Source: Komagataeibacter sp. FNDCF1 (GTDB taxonomy: Bacteria; Pseudomonadota; Alphaproteobacteria; Acetobacterales; Acetobacteraceae). From it: 64,000 nucleotides of DNA. The DNA lies in NCBI RefSeq assembly GCF_021295335.1, contig NZ_JAIWOT010000001.1, positions 3,123,501-3,187,500 on the forward strand, written 5' to 3'. The notes under the pieces were generated by a model. That model saw only the letters and a program-made list of their open reading frames with translations, had not been told where the DNA came from and did no database searches. Below are positions 9,630-19,121 of this stretch, one piece after another. The position numbers and the translations under genes are program-made. How positions within the stretch are numbered: position 1 is the stretch's first letter; each line of letters opens with the position of its first letter.

Positions 9630-10264
9630 CCGCCCCGCGCACGCCCCGGTGGCTGGTCTGGGCCCGTGACCTGCAGGCGCTGGCACAGAGTGGGCTGGCC
9701 TATACCGAAAACCCGTTCGACCGGGAACGCTATGACAGCATAATGAAAATCGCGGTCGACATGCTGGCCACCGGCAGCAATGCCGACATGACGCGCGTGC
9801 TGGAACTGTTTACCGGCCAGGATGGCTACGCCACGCCCAAGGTCGTGGTGCGCGCGGCCGTGTTTGATGAGCGGGGGCGAATCCTGCTGGTGCGCGAAGT
9901 GCTGGACCACGACCGCTGGACCCTGCCCGGCGGCTGGGCGGATGTAAACCTCTCGCCCGTGGACAACACGGTCAAGGAAGTGCGGGAAGAAAGCGGCTAT
10001 GACGTCCGGGTCAAGCGGCTTGCCGCCGTGTGGGACCGTGACCGCCAGGGGCATCCGCCGGGGCCGTTCTCGTCCTATACGCTGTGCTTCATATGTGAAC
10101 TGACGGGGGGCGCTGCGAAAACCAGTGTCGAAACATCCGAAATCGGCTGGTTCGCCGAGGACGATATCCCCGCCGACCTGTCGCTGGGCCGGGTACTGCC
10201 CGGACAGATCGCCCGCCTGTTCACCCATATGCGCGATGCTGGCCTGCCGACGGATTTTGACTGA
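9626..10264 (+). CDS. Nudix hydrolase with N-terminal NUDIX_N domain
   Basis: A 212-residue hydrolase of the Nudix superfamily, with an N-terminal helical region (WARDLQALAQSGLAYTENPF, residues 9-28) typical of ADP-ribose pyrophosphatase-like NUDIX_N proteins. The Nudix box lies around residues 110-133 (GGWADVNLSPVDNTVKEVRE followed by ESGY). In this box the first Glu of GX5EX7REUXEEXGU is Leu and the Arg is Lys, while the metal-binding REE is kept. A nucleoside-diphosphate-linked substrate such as ADP-ribose is likely but unproven. It is coupled by a four-base overlap to the cupin gene. Confidence 0.88.
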   Translation: MTAPRTPRWLVWARDLQALAQSGLAYTENPFDRERYDSIMKIAVDMLATGSNADMTRVLELFTGQDGYATPKVVVRAAVFDERGRILLVREVLDHDRWTLPGGWADVNLSPVDNTVKEVREESGYDVRVKRLAAVWDRDRQGHPPGPFSSYTLCFICELTGGAAKTSVETSEIGWFAEDDIPADLSLGRVLPGQIARLFTHMRDAGLPTDFD

Positions 10265-10283
10265 CCCCCGACCACGCAGGCCA

Positions 10284-10310
10284 TTGAAAACACCGCAGGG
10301 ATTTCCATAT
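10284..10310 (+). promoter_or_regulatory. Candidate heat-shock (sigma-32-like) promoter of htpG
   Basis: TTGAAA (10284-10289) and TTCCATAT (10303-10310) are 13 bases apart, close to the RpoH consensus TTGAAA-N13-CCCCATNT. The site is 50 bases before the htpG start, where a heat-shock promoter is expected. Confidence 0.45.
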
Positions 10311-10359
10311 CCATTACAAATTGCAACTCACGGCATTTCAATAAAAACAGGAACAGCCC

Positions 10360-12243
10360 ATGACGGAACAGACAACATCTCCCACCCCCGGTGCCACGGG
10401 CGAGCAGCATGAGTTCAGCGCCGAGGTCGGCCGCCTGCTCGACCTTGTGGTCCATGCGCTTTATTCCGAACGCGAAATCTTCCTGCGCGAACTGGTGGCG
10501 AATGCCGCGGATGCGACCGACAAGCGCCGCTTCGAGGCGCTGTCCGATGGCGCGCGCGCCCTGCCCGATGATGCGAAGATCCGCATCAATCCCGACAAGG
10601 ACGCCCGCCTGCTGACCATTACCGATGATGGCGCGGGCATGAGCAAGGAAGAACTGGCCCGAAACCTGGGCACCATCGCCCGTTCCGGCACCCGTGCCTT
10701 TGGCGAGGAACTGGCCAATGCGAAACCCGAGGACAAGCCGAGCCTGATCGGGCAGTTCGGCGTCGGCTTCTACGCAGCCTTCATGGTGGCGGACAGGGTG
10801 GACGTGATCTCGCGCCGCGCGGGCAGTGACGAGGCATGGCAGTGGTCTTCCACCGGCAAGGGCAACTACACCATCAGCCCCGCAACGCGTGAGAAGCCGG
10901 GAACTGACATCATCCTGCACATCAAGGAAGATGCGGACGACTTCCTCGATTCGTGGCAGCTTGAAAGCATCGTGCGCAAATGGGCCGACCACATTTCGTG
11001 GCCCATCACCATCGTAAAGGATGGTGAGGAAACATCGGCCAACAAGGGCACGGCACTGTGGCGCAAGCCGCGTGGCGGCATTGACGAAGAACAGCTGAAC
11101 GAGTTCTACCGCCACGTCAGCCACAATTTCGACACCCCCTGGGCCACGCTGCACTGGCATGCCGAAGGCACCATGGAATTCTCGGCCCTGTTGTTCATTC
11201 CCGGCAGCAAGCCCTTCGAATTCGCCGAGCCTGTGCGCGAAAGCCAGATCCGCCTGCATGTCCGCCGCATGTTCATTACCGACGATGCAGGCCTGCTGCC
11301 GCCCTGGCTGCGCTTCGTGACCGGCGTGGTCGATACGGAGGACCTGCCGCTCAACGTATCGCGCGAAATGCTGCAGGCGACACCGGTGCTGGCGCGCATC
11401 CGCAAGGCGGTGACCAACCGCGTGATCTCCGAACTCAAGACCCGCAGCAAGGACGAGGCGGATTTCGAGAAGTTCTGGGACAATTTCGGCCCGACCTTCA
11501 AGGAAGGCATCTGGGATGATGCCGTGCACCGCACGGAACTGGCGACCATCGCCCGCTTCCGTTCCAGCACGCAGGATGGCTGGACCACGCTGGATGCCTA
11601 CCTTGAGCGCAAAAAGCCCGAGCAGGAAGCCATCTACTACCTGACGGGCGACCGCACGGAAATGCTGCCGTCCTCGCCCCAGCTTGAAGGCTTCCGCGCC
11701 CGCGGGATCGAGGTGCTGCTGCTGTCCGACCCGGTGGATTCCTTCTGGCCCGACCGGCTGGGTGTGTACAAGGACACGCCGCTGCGCAACATCAGCCAGT
11801 TCCACACCGATCTTGAAAAGTTCGGTGCGCCGGAGGAAACGCAGGCCGAAAAGGATGCGCTGGAAGCCGTAATCCCCGCGCTGAAGGAAGCGCTGGGTGA
11901 CGCGGTATCGGATGTGAAGGGCACCAACCGCCTGGTCAACAGCGCGGTGGTGCTGGCGGCCCCCGAATCCGGGCCGGACCTGCAGATGATCCGCCTCATG
12001 AAGCGCAGCGGCCAGCAGGTGCCCGATACGGCGCCCGTGCTGCAGGTCAATCCCGGCCATCCGCTGATCGCCGATCTGGCGGCACGGGTGAAGAATGGCG
12101 ACCCGGTGCAGGATATTGCCCTTGTGCTGATGGACATGGCCCGCATCCAGGATGGTGAAAGCCCGAAGGACCCGACCGGCTTTGCCCAGCGCCTGACCGC
12201 CATCCTGACGCGCCTGCCGCTGACGGACGGCCCGCAGGGCTGA
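10360..12243 (+). CDS. htpG: Molecular chaperone HtpG (bacterial Hsp90)
   Basis: HtpG is a cytosolic ATP-dependent chaperone dimer. The 627-residue product is full length. The N-terminal ATPase domain has the Hsp90 signature ([18 protein letters not shown], residues 34-51), [11 protein letters not shown], and the lid and glycine motif [15 protein letters not shown]. The middle domain has [11 protein letters not shown]. The C-terminal dimerisation domain contains [22 protein letters not shown] lies just before the start. A heat-shock-type promoter is seen upstream and a strong terminator downstream, so this looks like a single-gene transcription unit. Confidence 0.97.
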   Translation: MTEQTTSPTPGATGEQHEFSAEVGRLLDLVVHALYSEREIFLRELVANAADATDKRRFEALSDGARALPDDAKIRINPDKDARLLTITDDGAGMSKEELARNLGTIARSGTRAFGEELANAKPEDKPSLIGQFGVGFYAAFMVADRVDVISRRAGSDEAWQWSSTGKGNYTISPATREKPGTDIILHIKEDADDFLDSWQLESIVRKWADHISWPITIVKDGEETSANKGTALWRKPRGGIDEEQLNEFYRHVSHNFDTPWATLHWHAEGTMEFSALLFIPGSKPFEFAEPVRESQIRLHVRRMFITDDAGLLPPWLRFVTGVVDTEDLPLNVSREMLQATPVLARIRKAVTNRVISELKTRSKDEADFEKFWDNFGPTFKEGIWDDAVHRTELATIARFRSSTQDGWTTLDAYLERKKPEQEAIYYLTGDRTEMLPSSPQLEGFRARGIEVLLLSDPVDSFWPDRLGVYKDTPLRNISQFHTDLEKFGAPEETQAEKDALEAVIPALKEALGDAVSDVKGTNRLVNSAVVLAAPESGPDLQMIRLMKRSGQQVPDTAPVLQVNPGHPLIADLAARVKNGDPVQDIALVLMDMARIQDGESPKDPTGFAQRLTAILTRLPLTDGPQG

Positions 12244-12274
12244 ATGTTCCAGCCTTATGGGGCTGGTCGGCACG

Positions 12275-12308
12275 ATCCCGCCATGCATCGCGCATGGCGG
12301 GATTTTTT
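12275..12308 (+). terminator. Rho-independent terminator after htpG
   Basis: The stem ATCCCGCCATGC / GCATGGCGGGAT has a five-base loop and is followed by TTTTTTG, 32 bases after the htpG stop. Confidence 0.9.
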
Positions 12309-12669
12309 GTTCCTGGCGGCCGTCAGCCATCATTCCCCTGTCTGCCGCGCCATGGGGCCGTGTGCCCGTCATGAACCGCAGTATTTCTTGCGTGCATTCC
12401 CACGGCGTGATCATTCCCGCCCCCTTTCCTGTGTAGGGCGGCAGGACCACATGCACGACCGGGCATGCGCTCCGGTGTGGAATACCATGCGGACAGCCTG
12501 TATGATGGTTGCCCGGCGGGTGCAGGGCCATGTTGCCACGTTGTACAAAAGGCCCATATTGCCGGTTCGTGAAGTATTCGGGGCCGAAGGGGCTTGAATG
12601 CCGGCGGGGCGGATGCTTCCCTGCGCGCCCTTTTGTGTGTTCCGGTTTTTGGATGGCGGCACGTATTAT
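12309..12669. other. Intergenic region between htpG and mtnA, no gene seen
   Basis: After the htpG terminator about 360 bases precede mtnA. Open frames cross it on both strands but have no ribosome site, no family resemblance, and run into the terminator or into mtnA. It presumably holds the mtnA promoter. I could not recognise a SAM-riboswitch core or any other known leader. Confidence 0.5.
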
Positions 12670-13761
12670 ATGAAGATTGATAACGTCTCTTATCGCAGCG
12701 TATGGGTGGACACGGATGATGGCTGGTCGGTCCATATCTTCGACCAGACCCGGCTGCCATGGTCGCTGGATATCCTGCGCCTGACCGAACGTGACCAGGT
12801 GGCGCATGCCATCCGTACCATGCAGGTGCGTGGCGCGCCGCTGATTGGTGCCGTGGCCGCCTACGGGCTGGCGCTGGCCCTGCGCCGTGACAGCAGCGAT
12901 GAAGCCATGGAACGGGATGCGGCCATGCTTGCAGCCACCCGGCCCACGGCGGTCAACCTTGGCTGGGCGATCCGGCGCATGCTGACCCGCCTGCGCACCA
13001 CGGCGGTCGCGGATCGCGTGGCGGCGGCGTATGACGAAGCCGGGCGCATCTGTGATGAGGACGTGATCCAGAACGAGGCCATCGGCCGGCAGGGCCTTGA
13101 ACTGATCGAGGAAATCGCTGCCCGCCGTCCCGGCCCGGTCAACATCATGACCCACTGCAACGCAGGCTGGATCGCCACCGTGGACTGGGGTACGGCGCTG
13201 GCGCCGATCTACATGGCGCATGACCGGGGCATTGACGTACATGTGTGGGTGGATGAAACCCGCCCGCGCAACCAGGGCGCGTCGCTGACCGCATGGGAAC
13301 TGGGCCGCCACGGGGTGAAGCACACGGTCATTGCCGATAACGCCGGTGGCCACCTGATGCAGCATGGCCAGGTGGACATGGTGATCGTGGGTACCGACCG
13401 CGTGACCCGCACGGGGGATGTGGCCAACAAGATCGGCACCTATCTCAAGGCGCTGGCCGCCCGTGACAATGGCGTGCCCTTCTGGGTGGCGCTGCCGTCC
13501 ACCACCATCGACTGGACCATCAGCGATGGCGTGAAGGAAATCCCCATCGAGGAACGTGACGGGCGCGAGGTCACCCACATTCAGGGCCGTGACGAAGCCG
13601 GCAGCGTGACCGGCGTGCAGCTTGTGCCCGATGGCAGCAAAGCCGCCAACCCGGCGTTTGACGTGACACCCGCGCGCCTCGTGACCGGGCTGATTACCGA
13701 GCGCGGCCGCTGCCCCGCCACGGCGGACGGGCTGTGCGACCTGTTCCCCGAATACGTCTGA
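12670..13761 (+). CDS. mtnA: S-methyl-5-thioribose-1-phosphate isomerase MtnA
   Basis: MtnA converts 5-methylthioribose-1-phosphate to the ribulose form in the methionine salvage pathway. The protein is 363 residues. Diagnostic stretches are QVRGAPLIGAVAAYGLALAL, IMTHCNAGWIAT with the catalytic Cys, and VIVGTDRVTRTGDVANKIGT with the catalytic Asp. ETRPRNQGASLTAWEL is also typical. The start is set at MKIDNVSYRSVWVD because this aligns with the family N-terminus; an ATG 24 codons upstream would add unlikely sequence. No other salvage genes are adjacent. Confidence 0.95.
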   Translation: MKIDNVSYRSVWVDTDDGWSVHIFDQTRLPWSLDILRLTERDQVAHAIRTMQVRGAPLIGAVAAYGLALALRRDSSDEAMERDAAMLAATRPTAVNLGWAIRRMLTRLRTTAVADRVAAAYDEAGRICDEDVIQNEAIGRQGLELIEEIAARRPGPVNIMTHCNAGWIATVDWGTALAPIYMAHDRGIDVHVWVDETRPRNQGASLTAWELGRHGVKHTVIADNAGGHLMQHGQVDMVIVGTDRVTRTGDVANKIGTYLKALAARDNGVPFWVALPSTTIDWTISDGVKEIPIEERDGREVTHIQGRDEAGSVTGVQLVPDGSKAANPAFDVTPARLVTGLITERGRCPATADGLCDLFPEYV

Positions 13762-13895
13762 GCAGGCCCGCGCAGGGCACGGCCCTTCACCTATAACCTT
13801 GACACGGGCGGGCGGGATTGGCTTTGTCGCGCCTGCAACCGGGTGTGGCCCCACGGGGCGCACTCCCCCAAATCTGGTAGAATCAGGACAAGATC

Positions 13896-15692
13896 ATGCA
13901 TCCCTATCGTACCCATAGCTGCGCGGCCCTGCGGGCCGCCGATGCCGGGCAGACGGCCCGCCTTTCGGGATGGGTACATTCCAAGCGCGATCATGGCGGC
14001 CTGCTGTTCATTGACCTGCGCGACCATTTCGGCATGACGCAGATCGTGATCCCCGCAGGCTCCCCCGTGCTGGAAACGGCGGAACGCGTGCGCGTGGAAA
14101 GCGTGCTGACGGTCACGGGCGAAGTCGTGCTGCGTGATGGCGCGACAAAAAACCCCAACCTGCCCACCGGTGAGATCGAACTGCGCGCGCGTGAAATCGA
14201 TGTCCAGTCCAGCGCCGACGTGCTGCCGCTGCAGGTTGCGGGCAACGAGCACTACCCCGAGGACCTGCGCCTGACCTACCGCTACATCGACCTGCGGCGC
14301 GACAAGGTGCATCGCAACATCATGCTGCGCGCGCAGGTGATTGCCAGCCTGCGCAAACGGATGACGGACCTGGGCTTCATGGAATTCCAGACCCCGATCC
14401 TGACCGCGTCCTCGCCCGAAGGGGCCCGCGACTTTCTGGTGCCCGCGCGCATGCATCCCGGCAAGTTCTACGCCCTGCCGCAGGCACCGCAGCAGTTCAA
14501 GCAGCTTGCCATGGTGGCGGGTTTTGACCGCTATTTCCAGATCGCGCCCTGCTTCCGTGATGAAGCGGCCCGCGCCGACCGCTCGCCCGGTGAATTCTAC
14601 CAGCTTGATTTCGAGATGGCGTTCGCGACACAGGAAGACGTGTTCGCAACCCTTGAGCCGGTGATGGAAGGCGTGTTCCGCGAGTTCGGCGGTGGCCGTA
14701 TCGTCAGCAAGGGCCCGTTCGAGCGCATTCCCTACGCCACGGCCATGGAAGTCTATGGCAGCGACAAGCCCGACCTGCGCAACCCGCTGAAGCTGTCGGA
14801 CGTGACCGAAGCCTTTGCCGGTTCGGGCTTTGGCCTGTTCGCGCGCATCGCCGCCGATGGCGGGCAGATCCGCGCCATCCCCGCGCCGGGTGCTGGCGAC
14901 CGCCCGCGTGCGTTCTTTGACAAGCTGAACAGCTGGGCGCGCGAATCCGGCGCCGGTGGGCTGGGCTACATCATCTTTGCCGAAGATGGCGGCAAGGGCC
15001 CGATCGCCAAGAACCTCGAGGCCGACCGGATCGAGGCCATCCGTGCAAAGACCGGCCTGACGGCAGGTGATGCCGTGTTCTTCGTCGCGGGCAAGGGCGA
15101 TGAGATGGTCAAGTTCTCGGGTGCCGTGCGCACGCGGGTTGCGACCGAACTGGACCTGATCGAGCAGAATGCCTTCCGCTTCTGCTGGATCACGGATTTC
15201 CCGATGTACGAGCGTAACGAGGAAACGGGGCAGATCGACTTCTCCCACAACCCGTTCTCCATGCCGCAGGGGGGGATGGACGCGCTACAGAATCAGGACC
15301 CGCTGACCATCAAGGCGTTCCAGTACGACATCGTGTGCAACGGCATCGAACTGTCCTCGGGCGCGATCCGTAACCACCAGCCCGACGTGATGATCCGCGC
15401 ATTCGAGATTGCCGGTTATCCCGCCAGCGAGGTCGAGGCCCGTTTTGGCGGCATGCTCAATGCCTTCCGCTATGGCGCGCCGCCGCATGGCGGTTCGGCG
15501 CCGGGTGTGGATCGCATGGTCATGCTGCTGGCTGATGAACCGAACATCCGCGAAGTCATCCTGTTCCCGCTCAACCAGCAGGGTGAGGACCTGATGATGG
15601 GCGCGCCCGCCCCGGTCGAGCCGCAGCGGCTCAAGGAACTCTCGCTCGCCCTTGACCTGCCGCGTCCCAAGCCCGGCCAGGCCAAGAGCTGA
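13896..15692 (+). CDS. aspS: Aspartyl-tRNA synthetase
   Basis: A class II synthetase charging tRNA-Asp, and possibly tRNA-Asn if this is the non-discriminating type common where AsnRS is lacking. The 598-residue bacterial-type enzyme has an N-terminal OB-fold ([20 protein letters not shown]), then the class II core with motif 2 ([20 protein letters not shown]), an inserted GAD domain (about 285-430), and motif 3 ([14 protein letters not shown]). AGGAC precedes the ATG. A perfect TTGACA at 13799-13804 could be its -35 box, but no good -10 follows. eipB begins 5 bases after the stop. Confidence 0.97.
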   Translation: MHPYRTHSCAALRAADAGQTARLSGWVHSKRDHGGLLFIDLRDHFGMTQIVIPAGSPVLETAERVRVESVLTVTGEVVLRDGATKNPNLPTGEIELRAREIDVQSSADVLPLQVAGNEHYPEDLRLTYRYIDLRRDKVHRNIMLRAQVIASLRKRMTDLGFMEFQTPILTASSPEGARDFLVPARMHPGKFYALPQAPQQFKQLAMVAGFDRYFQIAPCFRDEAARADRSPGEFYQLDFEMAFATQEDVFATLEPVMEGVFREFGGGRIVSKGPFERIPYATAMEVYGSDKPDLRNPLKLSDVTEAFAGSGFGLFARIAADGGQIRAIPAPGAGDRPRAFFDKLNSWARESGAGGLGYIIFAEDGGKGPIAKNLEADRIEAIRAKTGLTAGDAVFFVAGKGDEMVKFSGAVRTRVATELDLIEQNAFRFCWITDFPMYERNEETGQIDFSHNPFSMPQGGMDALQNQDPLTIKAFQYDIVCNGIELSSGAIRNHQPDVMIRAFEIAGYPASEVEARFGGMLNAFRYGAPPHGGSAPGVDRMVMLLADEPNIREVILFPLNQQGEDLMMGAPAPVEPQRLKELSLALDLPRPKPGQAKS

Positions 15693-15697
15693 CCCGC

Positions 15698-16582
15698 ATG
15701 CACCCTGTTGCCCCCCAGCGCGGCCGCGCCGGATGGCTGGCCCGTGGCTGGGTGGCGGCGGGGGTTTCGACCGCATGGCTGTGGCATGGCCATGCCATGG
15801 CGGCCCCGGCCATGGCGGCCCATCGCGCGGTGTATGACCTGACGCTGGTGGCTGTAAGCGGGGGAGATGTCGTTACGGCGGAGGGAAAACTGACCTTCGT
15901 CCTGTCGGACATGTGTTCGGCATGGTCGACCCAGCAGCAGTTGCACCTGCGCACGGTGGACCGGGACGGCGGCGAATCGGTCAGCGATTCGGATTACGCC
16001 GTGCTAGAGGAAAAGGACGGCTCATCCCTCGTCTTCCGCGCCGACCAGACGGAAAACGGTCATCCTGCCCCCCGCATAGCGGGGGAGGCCAATATGCGCC
16101 CCACGGGCGGTTCCGTGCACTACACGGCCCCCACCCCGCATGACGTGGTGCTGCCGGCGGGCACGCTGTTCCCCGTGGCGCATACCGCAGCCGTGATCGC
16201 GGCGGGGGAGACGGGGCGCAGGCAGATCGCGCCCAGCCTGTTCGATGGTACGGTGGAAACCGGGGCGCTGGGCACCTACGTGCTGTTGCTGGGGCAGGAG
16301 ACGCCGGTCGACACATCCTTTCCCGTCCTGAACGGCATGGCGGCGCAGCGGGTGCACGTGGCCTATTACAATCCCGCCACCCGCGACATGACGCCCATAT
16401 TCGAGACCGGCATGCGCTACTTTGCCAATGGCGTGGCCGACCGGGTGGACATGGATTTCGGCCAGTTCCGCATGGCGGGCACGTTGCGGGAATTCCGGCT
16501 GCTGCCCATGCCGGGCCACTGTCCCGCCCCGGCCAGCGTGCCGGCTTTGCCGCCGCTCAGGCGGTTGCATCCGCCAGCGTAA
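15698..16582 (+). CDS. eipB: Cell envelope integrity protein EipB (DUF1849)
   Basis: EipB-family proteins are periplasmic, beta-spiral-shaped and needed for envelope integrity in alphaproteobacteria such as Brucella. This 294-residue product has a long basic N-terminus and hydrophobic export signal (to about residue 40, AMAAPAMAA). Family marks are AHRAVYDLTLVAV, a conserved Cys in LSDMCSAWSTQQQ, DGTVETGALGTYVLLLG and a second Cys near the C-terminus (MPGHCPAP); the two Cys pair in EipB. It starts 5 bases after aspS. Its last 26 bases overlap the 3' end of xth on the other strand. Confidence 0.85.
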   Translation: MHPVAPQRGRAGWLARGWVAAGVSTAWLWHGHAMAAPAMAAHRAVYDLTLVAVSGGDVVTAEGKLTFVLSDMCSAWSTQQQLHLRTVDRDGGESVSDSDYAVLEEKDGSSLVFRADQTENGHPAPRIAGEANMRPTGGSVHYTAPTPHDVVLPAGTLFPVAHTAAVIAAGETGRRQIAPSLFDGTVETGALGTYVLLLGQETPVDTSFPVLNGMAAQRVHVAYYNPATRDMTPIFETGMRYFANGVADRVDMDFGQFRMAGTLREFRLLPMPGHCPAPASVPALPPLRRLHPPA

Positions 16583-17342
16583 TGGCCAGCGGCACATGGT
16601 CCGATGGCTGGGCCCTGCCGCGCTCGTCACGCGCGGGCAGGGCAGCGAGCAGCCGTTCCGCCACCCGGGGGGAGAGCAGGGCGTGGTCGATGCGTAGCCC
16701 GCTGTCACGCTGCCAGGCAGCGGCCTGATAATCCCAGAACGTATAGAACCGCCCGGTGGGGTGGAGTGCGCGCAGCGCATCGGTAAGCCCGAGCCATAGC
16801 AGGCGGCGGAAGGCGGCCCGGCTTTCGGGCCGGACCAGCGCATCGGTGGGCGGCAGGGCGCCGGGGGCGTAGTCCTCATCGGTGGGGCAGACATTGTAGT
16901 CGCCCATCAGCACGAAATCCTGCCCGGCCTGAAGCATGCCACCGGCATGCAGGGCCAGTGCCTCCATGAAGGCAAGCTTGGAGTCGTAGCCCGGACCGCC
17001 GCCGGAATTGCCGTTGGGCAGGTACAGGTTGCCGACCACCAGCCCGCCCGTGCGTATTTCTACATAGCGGGCCTGCGGCGGGTCGGTCTCCCAGCCGGGC
17101 AGGGCGGTATGCGTGACTTCAAACGGCTGGCGGGACAGGATGGCCACGCCGTTATAGCTTTTCTGCCCGACCACGGTGCGTTCATACCCGGCCTGCGCGA
17201 ATGCACCGGCGGGAAAGATGTCGGTGGCGCACTTGATTTCCTGCAATGCCAGCACGTCGGGCTGTTCGCGGGCCAGGTAGTCCAGCACATGGTCACAGCG
17301 CTGGCGGATGGAATTGACGTTCCAGGTAACGAGTTTCATCAT
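16557..17342 (-). CDS. xth: Exodeoxyribonuclease III
   Basis: Exonuclease III-type AP endonuclease for base-excision repair, about 261 residues. Catalytic motifs are in order: KLVTWNVNSIRQR, LALQEIKCAT (metal-binding Glu), MGDYNVCPTDEDY (Asp and Asn), LRIDHALLSP and QPSDHVPLAITL (catalytic His). Two ATGs in a row (17342 and 17339) are possible starts; the first overlaps the stop of the IscA-type gene upstream, so the pair is coupled. The 3' end overlaps eipB convergently by 26 bases. Confidence 0.95.
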   Translation of the reverse strand: MMKLVTWNVNSIRQRCDHVLDYLAREQPDVLALQEIKCATDIFPAGAFAQAGYERTVVGQKSYNGVAILSRQPFEVTHTALPGWETDPPQARYVEIRTGGLVVGNLYLPNGNSGGGPGYDSKLAFMEALALHAGGMLQAGQDFVLMGDYNVCPTDEDYAPGALPPTDALVRPESRAAFRRLLWLGLTDALRALHPTGRFYTFWDYQAAAWQRDSGLRIDHALLSPRVAERLLAALPARDERGRAQPSDHVPLAITLADATA

Positions 17343-17704
17343 TCGACCGAGAAGCTGGTGCCACACCCGCATGATGACGCGGCATTGGGATTGCGCACGG
17401 TAAAATGCGCGCCCATCAGGCTGTCGTTGAAGTCCAGCTCGGCCCCTGCCAGCAGGTCAAGGCTGGCCGGGTCCACCAGCACGCGTGCCGTGCCGGCGGG
17501 AATGACGGTGTCATCGGGCGCCACGGTGTTATCGAGCGCGAATTTGTACTGGAAGCCATTGCATCCCCCCGCTTCCACCGCAACGCGCAGCGCGGGTTCG
17601 CCATCTGGGGCCGGGGACTGTTCATCCAGGATCTCGCGCAGGCGGCGCGCGGCCGATTCCGATACACGGAAGCCATCGGTGGCGGGGGCAGGGGGCTGGG
17701 ACAT
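17339..17704 (-). CDS. erpA: Iron-sulfur cluster assembly/insertion protein (IscA/ErpA/HesB family)
   Basis: An A-type carrier that passes Fe-S clusters to apoproteins. The 121-residue protein has the three invariant Cys, one in VEAGGCNGFQYKF and two in the C-terminal SSCGCGTSF. The N-terminal 15 residues are variable, and the domain starts at FRVSESAARRLREIL. ErpA versus IscA cannot be separated with certainty by eye. It is transcribed divergently from dgt and overlaps xth by four bases. Confidence 0.88.
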   Translation of the reverse strand: MSQPPAPATDGFRVSESAARRLREILDEQSPAPDGEPALRVAVEAGGCNGFQYKFALDNTVAPDDTVIPAGTARVLVDPASLDLLAGAELDFNDSLMGAHFTVRNPNAASSCGCGTSFSVE

Positions 17705-17830
17705 CGGGCTTCACCATGGTCAATGCGGCGCGGCGGGGCCGGATCATGTTGGCCACGGCGCGCGCGCGGGTTATGGATGGGGACGGTATCATCATGTGCC
17801 GTTCCATCCATGGCTGGATCCTGATCTTAT

Positions 17831-19009
17831 ATGAGTACTGCACCCTATGCTGTCCAGCCCGCCACCGCCCGTGGCAGGCTTTACCCGGAGGCCGAGGCCC
17901 CGACCCGGAGCCCATGGCAGCGTGATCGCGACCGGGTGCTGCATTCGTCGGGCTTCCGTACGCTGCAGTACAAGACTCAGGTGTTCCTCAACCATGAAGG
18001 GGATTTCTTCCGCACGCGCCTGACCCATTCGCTGGAAGTGGCCCAGGTCGCCCGCTCCATCGCGCGCAGGCTGCAGCTGGAGGAAGACCTGACCGAAGGC
18101 CTGGCCCTGGCGCATGATCTTGGCCACACCCCCTTTGGCCATGCGGGGGAGGAAGCCCTGGCGAGCGCCATGAAGCCATGGGGCGGTTTTGACCACAACA
18201 CCCAGTCCCTGCGGCTGGTCACGTTGCTGGAGCGCCGGTATTTCGCCTTCGACGGGCTGAACCTGACATGGGAAATGCTTGAAGGACTGGCCAAGCATAA
18301 CGGCCCCGTGGACCATCCCACCCCCTATGTGGCCGGGTACGCCGCCCGTCACGGGTTGGAACTGGAAAGCTATGCCTCCGCCGAGGCACAGGTGGCCGCC
18401 CTGTCCGATGATATCGCCTACCATGCCCACGACCTTGATGACGGGCTGCGGGCGGGGCTTTTGCATATCGAGGAACTCGAGACCCTGCCCGTGGTGGGCG
18501 AGGCGCTGGCCGAGGCCCGCCGCGCCCAGCACGAGGCCACGCATGCGGGCGGCAACAACGACCCCCGCCTGCGCCACGAGACCATCCGCCGCGTCATCAA
18601 CACGCTGGCCATGGACCTGATCCGCCAGACCCAGCGCAATCTTGAACGGCTGGCCCCCCGCAGCGCGGATGACATCCGCCACGCCGCCCGCCCGGTCGTG
18701 GCCTACAGCCCCGGGATTGGTGCGGCCAATCTGGAAATCCGCAAATTCCTGTATGCGCGGCTGTACCGGCACTGGCGCGTCAACCGCATGACGCGCAAGG
18801 CAAGGCTTACGGTCGAATCGATCTTCTCCATCCTGTCGGATAACATGACCCTGCTGCCCGATGGCTGGCGCGAGGCGGCCCTTGCCGCGCGCGATGGGGG
18901 TGATATGGCGCGTGCGTGCCGCGAGGTGGCGGATTATGTTGCCGGTATGACCGATCGCTGCGCGATGGAGGAATATCGACGGTTGACGGACCTGTCCTCC
19001 CCGGGGTGA
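17831..19009 (+). CDS. dgt: Deoxyguanosinetriphosphate triphosphohydrolase-like HD protein
   Basis: A 392-residue dGTPase-like enzyme that removes triphosphate from dNTPs and so limits nucleotide pools. HD-domain metal ligands are visible in RTRLTHSLEVAQVARSI and ALAHDLGHTPFGHAGEEAL, with the later Asp in ALSDDIAYHAHDLDDGL. The start beginning MSTAPYAVQPATARGRLYPE fits the alphaproteobacterial dgt N-terminus. In related genomes dgt often lies between the IscA-type gene and argS, as here. Confidence 0.93.
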   Translation: MSTAPYAVQPATARGRLYPEAEAPTRSPWQRDRDRVLHSSGFRTLQYKTQVFLNHEGDFFRTRLTHSLEVAQVARSIARRLQLEEDLTEGLALAHDLGHTPFGHAGEEALASAMKPWGGFDHNTQSLRLVTLLERRYFAFDGLNLTWEMLEGLAKHNGPVDHPTPYVAGYAARHGLELESYASAEAQVAALSDDIAYHAHDLDDGLRAGLLHIEELETLPVVGEALAEARRAQHEATHAGGNNDPRLRHETIRRVINTLAMDLIRQTQRNLERLAPRSADDIRHAARPVVAYSPGIGAANLEIRKFLYARLYRHWRVNRMTRKARLTVESIFSILSDNMTLLPDGWREAALAARDGGDMARACREVADYVAGMTDRCAMEEYRRLTDLSSPG

Positions 19010-19121
19010 AACACCCGCAGCACGCCTGTCCGGCTGCTGCCCGTCTTGCGGGCGGGCCGTCGCGGGTCATCCATGCCGGGCCACAGGGTCCGTTACTGTT
19101 TTTGTCGGGAAACCAAACCGC

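Noticed and set aside
12244-12597. A 117-codon frame right after htpG
   Set aside because: It contains the htpG terminator, lacks a ribosome site and resembles nothing.
12650-12680. A possible fourth copy of the hairpin element before mtnA
   Set aside because: Only CGGTTTTTGG and GGCGGCAC match, with no stems; it is too weak to count.
13799-13827. TTGACA before aspS as a full promoter
   Set aside because: The -35 box is perfect, but the sequence 17 bases on (CTTTGT) is a poor -10, so I did not list it as a feature.
10075-13863. A 1262-codon open frame on the minus strand across htpG and mtnA
   Set aside because: It is antisense to two certain genes; such long antisense frames are common in GC-rich codon usage and this one shows no family resemblance.
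16947-17834. A 295-codon plus-strand frame opposite xth and the IscA-type gene
   Set aside because: Antisense to two well-supported genes.
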